Below are positions 6,820 through 11,485 of a DNA stretch of 11,485 nt, piece by piece. The notes beneath the pieces are model-generated. The model was not told the origin of the DNA and searched no databases. It worked only from the letters and a program-made list of their open reading frames with translations. The stretch is from contig CAYMDU010000056.1 of the NCBI GenBank assembly GCA_964389495.1, positions 1 to 11,485 on the forward strand, read 5' to 3'. Origin of the DNA: RGIG3009 sp964389495 (GTDB lineage: Bacteria > Bacillota > Clostridia > Oscillospirales > Acutalibacteraceae). The translations under genes were made by a program, and so were the position numbers. Position 1 is the stretch's first letter. Each line of letters opens with the position of its first letter.

Positions 6820-7689
6820 ATGAAACGGAAAACAAAGAAGAGATTGGCACGGTTGATTGTGTTTGGCTTTTTCCTGTTGATTGTGGTCGCGATTGTTTTG
6901 GTCGGCATGTTGCTGATTCGGTGGATCGGTGCCGCCAATCAGGGGGGCACGGCAACAACGACAACTGTCACCATCGCCTCCACGGAAACAACGGCCTCAA
7001 CCACGACAACAACCACCGCTGCGCCAACCACAACAACCACAAAAACGGCAAAGGCAACAACCGCCACATCGGCAAAATCAACCACTGCTTCAACCAAAAC
7101 CACAGCAACAACCGCATCGGGGGACACAACCGCTTGGAATTTGGTGCTGGTAAACCCATGGAATTACTTGCCGGAAAACTTCACGGTGAAGTTGAAAACG
7201 CTGAAAAACGGCCATGCCGTGGACGAGCGCGCCTATCCCGAATTGCAAGAGATGATGGATGCCATGCGGGACGAAGGGTTGTCGCCGCGGATTTGTTCTT
7301 CGTATCGCACACAGAAAAAGCAGGAATCGCTGTATAAGAAAAAAATTAACCGGTTAATGAAACAGGGCTATAACCGAGAAAATGCCGAAACCGAAGCCGG
7401 TCGCTGGGTGGCCATCCCCGGAACCAGCGAACATCAGTTGGGCTTGGCCGTGGATATTGTAGATGAATCCTATCAGGGGCTGGACGAAAAGCAGGAGAAA
7501 ACTGCCACTCAGCAATGGTTGATGAAACACTCCTACGAATATGGTTTCATCTTGCGGTATCCCACCGATAAAAGTGCCATCACCGGCATCGGATACGAGC
7601 CGTGGCACTACCGTTATGTCGGAAAAACAGCGGCCAAAGAAATCTACAATGCCGGCATTTGTTTGGAAGAATATCTCAATCAACAATAA
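6820..7689 (+). CDS. Membrane-anchored D-alanyl-D-alanine carboxypeptidase, VanY/M15 family
   Basis: M15 metallopeptidases trim the terminal D-alanine from peptidoglycan stem peptides outside the membrane. The 289-residue protein begins with a basic stretch (MKRKTKKR) and one membrane helix (about 10-33) acting as signal anchor. A threonine/alanine/lysine-rich linker follows (about 44-104), then the catalytic domain (about 108-289). The zinc motifs are clear: SEHQLGLAVD gives His205 and Asp212, and EPWHYRYVG gives catalytic Glu260 and zinc ligand His263. SSYRTQKKQESLY (160-172) is also typical of the VanY/DdcB group. AAAGGAG at 6807-6813 is six bases before the ATG. It is the last gene of the operon, 23 bases after the fusion enzyme. 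Nothing suggests a vancomycin-resistance cluster, so a housekeeping wall role is likely and vanY is not used as symbol. Confidence 0.94.
   Translation: MKRKTKKRLARLIVFGFFLLIVVAIVLVGMLLIRWIGAANQGGTATTTTVTIASTETTASTTTTTTAAPTTTTTKTAKATTATSAKSTTASTKTTATTASGDTTAWNLVLVNPWNYLPENFTVKLKTLKNGHAVDERAYPELQEMMDAMRDEGLSPRICSSYRTQKKQESLYKKKINRLMKQGYNRENAETEAGRWVAIPGTSEHQLGLAVDIVDESYQGLDEKQEKTATQQWLMKHSYEYGFILRYPTDKSAITGIGYEPWHYRYVGKTAAKEIYNAGICLEEYLNQQ
6949..7131 (+). repeat. Low-complexity threonine-codon tract within the VanY-type gene
   Basis: About 61 codons are dominated by ACA, ACC, ACG and ACT, broken by Ala, Ser and Lys codons. The DNA is a quasi-repeat of ACAACN units without a fixed period. It encodes the flexible spacer between membrane anchor and enzyme domain. 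Such tracts can change length by slippage, and the mix of threonine codons here would tend to stabilise it. Confidence 0.8.
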
Positions 7690-7695
7690 GATAGG

Positions 7696-7727
7696 CAAAG
7701 GGTGGGAACCGCTGTTCCCACCCTTTG
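7696..7727 (+). terminator. Hairpin at the end of the six-gene operon
   Basis: A 14-bp perfect stem (7696-7709 with 7714-7727) with loop CGCT begins six bases after the carboxypeptidase stop. The descending arm ends in CCCTTTG and is followed by ATATTAT rather than a long T run, so termination may be incomplete. Position and stem strength still favour a terminator. Confidence 0.78.
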
Positions 7728-7767
7728 ATATTATCGGAATATTTGCCGGCGTTTTTGTATTTTTCAC

Positions 7768-7796
7768 TTGACATTCACCAAATATTTGTATATAAT
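7768..7796 (+). promoter_or_regulatory. Consensus promoter of tRNA-Pro
   Basis: TTGACA (7768-7773), a 17-base spacer and TATAAT (7791-7796) match the sigma-A consensus at all twelve positions. The expected start of transcription near 7803 is about 13 bases before the mature tRNA. Such a strong promoter is usual for stable RNA genes. Confidence 0.93.
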
Positions 7797-7815
7797 ATTG
7801 TACGCAATTGCAAAT

Positions 7816-7892
7816 CCGGGTGTAGCGCAGATTGGTAGCGCGCTTGAATGGGGTTCAAGAGGCCGCAGGTTCGACTCCTGTCACTCGGACCA
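7816..7892 (+). tRNA. tRNA-Pro (GGG)
   Basis: This is a complete 77-base cloverleaf. Acceptor CCGGGTG (7816-7822) pairs with CACTCGG (7882-7888), with one G-T pair. The D-stem is GCGC/GCGC. The anticodon stem CTTGA/TCAAG encloses ATGGGGT, giving anticodon GGG for proline CCC/CCU codons. The T-arm has stem GCAGG, loop TTCGACT and CCTGT, with one G-T closing pair. Discriminator A is followed by an encoded CCA (7890-7892). It stands alone with its own promoter and terminator, and the type I restriction locus lies directly beyond its 3' end. Confidence 0.95.
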
Positions 7893-7895
7893 AAC

Positions 7896-7930
7896 AACGG
7901 GAACCGGCTAAAAAGCCGGTTCCCGTTTTT
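7896..7930 (+). terminator. Terminator after tRNA-Pro, shared with hsdR
   Basis: A 14-bp perfect stem (7896-7909 with 7914-7927) with an AAAA loop runs into TTT(TT). It starts three bases after the tRNA CCA. hsdR, coming from the other side, stops at 7937, so the hairpin probably ends both transcripts. The T run on the minus strand is weaker (GTTGTTTG). Confidence 0.92.
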
Positions 7931-7936
7931 GCATTG

Positions 7937-10900
7937 TTAGGTAGCTACAACAATTGCATTTTCCTTCACCTGATTGATAGCCGCCATAAGCGCTGTCTGC
8001 GTTTTTTTGTCAAACAGTTTCGTGAAACTCAGCGGCTTATCAAACGGGGGCTTGGTGAGCATGGTGACGCTTTCCATATAGCCGTTTTTCTCAATATGGT
8101 TGATGATTTTATGCACGAAAGCAATCTGCTTCTGGTTCAGCGATTGGCCATTGATAAACTTGGAGAATGCTGCCATTGCCGCATCATGATCCAGTTTGGC
8201 AATTTTTCGAATCAGCAGACCGAAGGGGGTATCTCCAAATTCACGCTCATAGTCTTCCTTGCTGCCCAGTTCGCTGGTCAGCACACGCTCCAGCTCTTGG
8301 TAATCGCCGGGGGCGAGAGGTATGTTATGCGTCAGCTTGTAAATGGCCAGCGTATTGCCATGTTCGTTTACATAGCGGTTAACCTTGGCACGGTAGTCCT
8401 CAAAGTCGTATGCTGCATCCAGTTGAACGCCTTCCTGCTGATCGATTACGGGATCCGTCAGATGCGTAATGATTGGCTTTTTGCCGGGTGTCTGCTCCAC
8501 GATGAACTTAATCAGTTCTCGCAGTTCTTTTCGCACCTTTTCAAATAGGAGAATATCATTTGCTTCCCAGAACGCATCCGTGTTGACTTCTTTGATAATC
8601 GGCAGCTTTGTCTTGATCTGCGGAATGCTGACCTTGCGCTCCAGCAGCGTTTCCATATCACGCAGCTGCTTTTGTGCGTGTCTGAATGATGGCATCTGCT
8701 CCATGGAGGCGATCATAAGACCGTACATGAAATTATCAAAGCGTTTGGCGTATTCGTCGTTATCATCCATCTGGACGATGGGCGCAATCTGCTGCAGCAG
8801 TTCGCCCTTGTCGCCTTCACTGATATAGTTGAACGCACCGGGTTTCTTATATTTTTCAACGCTCTGCATGCGTAAGCGTACCGCAATTAAGTCGGTATTC
8901 AGCTCCTGCACCTGTGTGAAGCATTCACCAACCAGTTCGGAACGCCATGCTTGGAAGTCATCGCCTGCATATGCACTCTCTTGCAGCATAACCGCCAGCC
9001 TTATCCGCTTGCCAAAGATATTCTCGGTCAGAGATTTAGTCTCTCTGGATTCAAAACCTTCTTTGTGTGTACGGAAGTATTCAAAGTTGCCGCAGTAATC
9101 GAAAATGAGAAACCGCTTTTTATCTGTGTATTCGCCATCCATCTGATCGGTGCAGGTAAGACCTTTGCACAAGCGGGTACCACGGCCGATCATCTGCCAG
9201 AACTTTGCTTTGGAGCGTACTTTTTTGAAAAATACGAGGTTAACGCACTGGGGAACATCGATACCTGTATCCATCATGTCAACGGATACAGCGATGATCG
9301 GTTCCTTATCGGGTACCTTAAAGTCATCGATGATCGTCTGTGCATATGTATCGTCGCAGATTACGCGCTGTGCGAATGTGCCGTGATACTTGGGGTATAG
9401 CTTATTGAAGCGTTCCAGAATGAATTCTGCATGGCGTTTGTTCTGGGCGAAAATTATGGTCTTGCCCAGTCTATCACCACCTGCCACACGGATGCCGCGC
9501 TCCATTAAATCCTGCAGCACAGTATCCACAGTCGTTTCATTGAATACGAACTTGTTCAGCTGAGCGGATGGTATGAAGTCGGGCATAAGTCCGTCTTCGA
9601 TAAAGTCATCCTCGAAGCGCTCCTTATCCTCATCGGACAGATCATCGTAGGTGATGCCTTCCTCCAAGAATTTGGTTTTCACTTCGTAGTTATAATACGG
9701 AACAAGCACATGGTCTTGATATACTGCCGTCTCATAGTCGTATGCATATGTGGGAACACCATGCTCCATTTCGAAGAAATCATAGGTGTTGCGATCCACA
9801 TCCGTTTTGGGCGTTGCGGTCAGACCTACCATGATTGCATCGAAGTATTCGAAGATGGCACGGTATTTCTTGAAAATGCTGCGGTGGCTTTCGTCGATGA
9901 TAATGAGGTCAAAGTGGGCAGGCGTAAACATACGCTGTCCGTCTTTTGTTTTCATATCATCAATGGCGTTCAGCATCGTGGGGTATGTGGAGAACACGAT
10001 TCTGGCGCTGCGATCGTCTTTGTTGGAGCAGAGGTTACACAGCGACATATCGGGCAGATAATTCTTGAAGTCATCCTTTGCCTGCTTTACCAATGCAGTT
10101 CTGTCTGCCAAGAACAGAATGTTGGTAACATGCTTTCCGCGACTCAGCACATCTGTCAAACTGGATGCGGTTCTGGTTTTTCCGGTGCCTGTTGCCATAA
10201 CCAGCAAGTGTTTTCTAAATCCCAGACCGATCTGCTCACATACCGAACGGATTGCTTCCTTCTGGTAGTAACGGTCAGTGATGCGATCATCAATCGGAAT
10301 GGTCATCAGATCCATGCGTTCTGTTCGGCGGTTCATGAGTTTCTGCAAATCATCTTTGCTGAATATGCCACTGACTCTGCGCTGGGGGCTGCTTTGATCG
10401 TCCCAGAAGTAGGTTTCAAAGCCGTTGGTGGTGAACATCATAGGACGGCGACCAAACTTGCGCTCCAAGCAGTCTGCGTACAACACTGCCTGCTTGCGTC
10501 CGATGTTGGGGTCTTTACTGGAACGTTTGGCTTCTACAACTGCCAGTGGCAGGCCATCCTTGCCGAATAGAACATAGTCCACATAGCCCATCTGTCCAAC
10601 GACATCAGCCATACCCTCAACGGGGTATTCCTCCTGCACATCTGCATCTGCACCGGTAAATTTCCAGCCCATCTGCTTCATGTCCACATCGATATAGATT
10701 TTGCGTGTTTTGAACTCGGAAAGGTCTGCCGCCACAAAGGTACGATCCTGCTGATGCTGTTCCTTTGCAGCAGTGATTTGTTCGGACATCTGCTCAATCT
10801 TCTGCCGCAGGGCTTCGATTTCTGCATCCTTTTCACCGAGCAGACTTTCCTGTTCCTTGATTTTTTTGATGTCTACGACCACGCGCTCTGTCGGGATTTC

Positions 10901-11311
10901 AGATTCCTCAAACTGGCGTTCTTCGTAATCGGTGCCATAGCAATAGTTCACCCACTGGATGAACTCAAAAAGTCCCTGCAGAGAAACGAGGGCATCGCTG
11001 GCCTGTACGCTGCGCTCCGTGTGGACGGCCAAGTTGCCCAGTTTGATGATAAACGGCAACTTGCCCCAAGTATTATAATCCACCGCAAAACGGAAAGTCG
11101 GTTCATGAATCAACGCTTGCAAGTTGTCTTTATAGGGCATCTGCATGGTGTTGTCTGCCGAATACACCCATTTCACCGCCAGTTCCAACGCTTTCCGGCA
11201 ACCAACGGCGCACATGGCAGGCGCGGAAACATACACCTTTTCGGCTTCGATCGCTGCCGAAGCAAACAAGGCAAACTCAGTTTTTTCTTTTAGAAAAGCA
11301 AAGTTTGACAC
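7937..11311 (-). CDS. hsdR: Type I restriction endonuclease subunit R (HsdR) with N-terminal DUF4145 domain
   Basis: HsdR is the ATP-driven translocase and nuclease of the HsdR2M2S1 complex, which cuts unmethylated foreign DNA. From the chosen start it has 1124 residues. A DUF4145/HEPN-like domain (about 21-106, with GNLAVH) is followed by a coiled coil (about 146-188). The nuclease core has Asp245, Glu260-Ala-Lys262 and a QxxxY pair at Gln274/Tyr278. The SF2 helicase has Walker A ATGTGKT (373-379), DESH (473-476), TATP (498-501) and QMIGRGTRL (706-714). The long helical C-terminus resembles the EcoEI-type R C-terminal domain. GTG 11311-11309 is chosen: AGGAG lies eight bases upstream and MSNFAFLK is a typical HsdR beginning. 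A longer TTG start at 11368 has no such site and would overlap hsdS. All motifs look intact. Codon choice differs from the + strand operon. Confidence 0.95.
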   Translation of the reverse strand: MSNFAFLKEKTEFALFASAAIEAEKVYVSAPAMCAVGCRKALELAVKWVYSADNTMQMPYKDNLQALIHEPTFRFAVDYNTWGKLPFIIKLGNLAVHTERSVQASDALVSLQGLFEFIQWVNYCYGTDYEERQFEESEIPTERVVVDIKKIKEQESLLGEKDAEIEALRQKIEQMSEQITAAKEQHQQDRTFVAADLSEFKTRKIYIDVDMKQMGWKFTGADADVQEEYPVEGMADVVGQMGYVDYVLFGKDGLPLAVVEAKRSSKDPNIGRKQAVLYADCLERKFGRRPMMFTTNGFETYFWDDQSSPQRRVSGIFSKDDLQKLMNRRTERMDLMTIPIDDRITDRYYQKEAIRSVCEQIGLGFRKHLLVMATGTGKTRTASSLTDVLSRGKHVTNILFLADRTALVKQAKDDFKNYLPDMSLCNLCSNKDDRSARIVFSTYPTMLNAIDDMKTKDGQRMFTPAHFDLIIIDESHRSIFKKYRAIFEYFDAIMVGLTATPKTDVDRNTYDFFEMEHGVPTYAYDYETAVYQDHVLVPYYNYEVKTKFLEEGITYDDLSDEDKERFEDDFIEDGLMPDFIPSAQLNKFVFNETTVDTVLQDLMERGIRVAGGDRLGKTIIFAQNKRHAEFILERFNKLYPKYHGTFAQRVICDDTYAQTIIDDFKVPDKEPIIAVSVDMMDTGIDVPQCVNLVFFKKVRSKAKFWQMIGRGTRLCKGLTCTDQMDGEYTDKKRFLIFDYCGNFEYFRTHKEGFESRETKSLTENIFGKRIRLAVMLQESAYAGDDFQAWRSELVGECFTQVQELNTDLIAVRLRMQSVEKYKKPGAFNYISEGDKGELLQQIAPIVQMDDNDEYAKRFDNFMYGLMIASMEQMPSFRHAQKQLRDMETLLERKVSIPQIKTKLPIIKEVNTDAFWEANDILLFEKVRKELRELIKFIVEQTPGKKPIITHLTDPVIDQQEGVQLDAAYDFEDYRAKVNRYVNEHGNTLAIYKLTHNIPLAPGDYQELERVLTSELGSKEDYEREFGDTPFGLLIRKIAKLDHDAAMAAFSKFINGQSLNQKQIAFVHKIINHIEKNGYMESVTMLTKPPFDKPLSFTKLFDKKTQTALMAAINQVKENAIVVAT

Positions 11312-11319
11312 AGTATCCA

Positions 11320-11324
11320 CTCCT
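11320..11324 (-). promoter_or_regulatory. Ribosome binding site that fixes the hsdR start
   Basis: On the minus strand AGGAG (11324-11320) precedes the GTG at 11311 by eight bases. It lies in the 49-base gap between the hsdS stop and hsdR. This supports the GTG over the upstream TTG at 11368, before which only CAACAATACT is found. Confidence 0.8.
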
Positions 11325-11360
11325 GTCTGTGATTGGCTGCCTAGCAATGACACCAGCAAA

Positions 11361-11485
11361 TTAGCCAAAGTATTGTTGCATGAGAGATTTTTTCAAAATT
11401 TCCAGTTCCTGCAGTCCCTTCTGAACTGCCAATTTCGATTTGTCGGTTTGTTCAATGAACTCTATAAATCTATCTTGAAGCTCTA
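11361..11485 (-). CDS. hsdS: Type I restriction specificity subunit (HsdS), C-terminal end only
   Basis: The frame entering from the right edge encodes about 41 residues and stops with TAA at 11363-11361. The tail reads ELQDRFIEFIEQTDKSK, then AVQKGLQELEILKKSLMQQYFG. This closely resembles the usual ends of HsdS proteins, where a final conserved helix carries an EQTDKSK motif and the protein ends in a LMQxYFG-like sequence. HsdS recognises the target DNA sequence for both methylation and cutting. hsdR follows after 49 bases in the same direction, so the order is hsdS-hsdR, with hsdM expected further right. The target recognition domains are off the window, so specificity cannot be judged. Confidence 0.88.
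   Translation of the reverse strand, partial: ELQDRFIEFIEQTDKSKLAVQKGLQELEILKKSLMQQYFG

Noticed and set aside
6949..7131. Possible CRISPR-like or tandem repeat array
   Set aside because: The ACA/ACC units have no fixed period or spacers and encode an in-frame threonine-rich linker.
7832..8548. 238-codon plus-strand frame starting inside tRNA-Pro
   Set aside because: It runs through a tRNA, a terminator hairpin and antisense to hsdR, so it is not a plausible gene.
9710..10570. 286-codon plus-strand frame antisense to hsdR
   Set aside because: It lies opposite the helicase core of hsdR, has no ribosome site and matches no family I recognise.
10754..11293. 179-codon plus-strand frame antisense to the start of hsdR
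   Set aside because: Its hydrophobic, Phe-rich translation is the complement of the coiled-coil and DUF4145 coding region, and no start signal is present.

Overview
The window looks like chromosomal DNA of a Gram-positive bacterium of the Clostridia, perhaps Oscillospiraceae/Ruminococcaceae. This is inferred from strong AGGAGG-type ribosome binding sites, sigma-A style promoters with 17-base spacers, a short Bacillus-type NagB, a TlyA methyltransferase, a VanY-type carboxypeptidase and tRNA genes with encoded CCA ends. No 16S gene or species marker is present, so the lineage is not certain.

Layout. Bases 1-96 hold the 3' end of a tRNA-Gln(UUG) and its terminator. nagB (240-953, +) follows and ends at a strong hairpin (961-990). 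That hairpin also faces the end of tlyA (1001-1804, -). A divergent region (1805-1960) carries a near-consensus promoter for tlyA and a weaker one for the rightward genes. Six closely packed + strand genes (1961-7689) then form a probable operon: an IDI-like Nudix hydrolase, a manganese-type cation diffusion facilitator with a doubled C-terminal domain, a RimK-like ATP-grasp ligase, an Xre regulator fused to four membrane helices, a nitrilase-GDPD fusion enzyme, and a membrane-anchored VanY/M15 carboxypeptidase with a threonine-rich linker. A hairpin (7696-7727) closes the operon.

Next come a perfect consensus promoter (7768-7796), tRNA-Pro(GGG) (7816-7892) and a hairpin (7896-7930). Past this tRNA the content changes. 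The rest of the window is the minus-strand tail of a type I restriction-modification operon: the end of hsdS (11361-11485) and a complete hsdR (7937-11311). hsdR prefers CTG for Leu and CAG for Gln, while the upstream operon favours TTG and has more CAA. This suggests a separate, probably horizontal, origin with the tRNA-Pro gene at the boundary.

How the genes may work together. nagB feeds amino-sugar carbon into glycolysis, and tlyA modifies ribosomal RNA. The six-gene operon mixes metal efflux, amide-bond formation, amide hydrolysis, phosphodiester hydrolysis and peptidoglycan trimming, with a membrane-tethered regulator in the middle. An envelope-maintenance role is an inference only. The least ordinary items are the nitrilase-GDPD fusion, the doubled CDF domain and the regulator-centred operon. 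I found no clear sign of a wholly new system. The restriction locus is a recognisable type I system whose HsdR carries an N-terminal DUF4145 (HEPN-like) domain.
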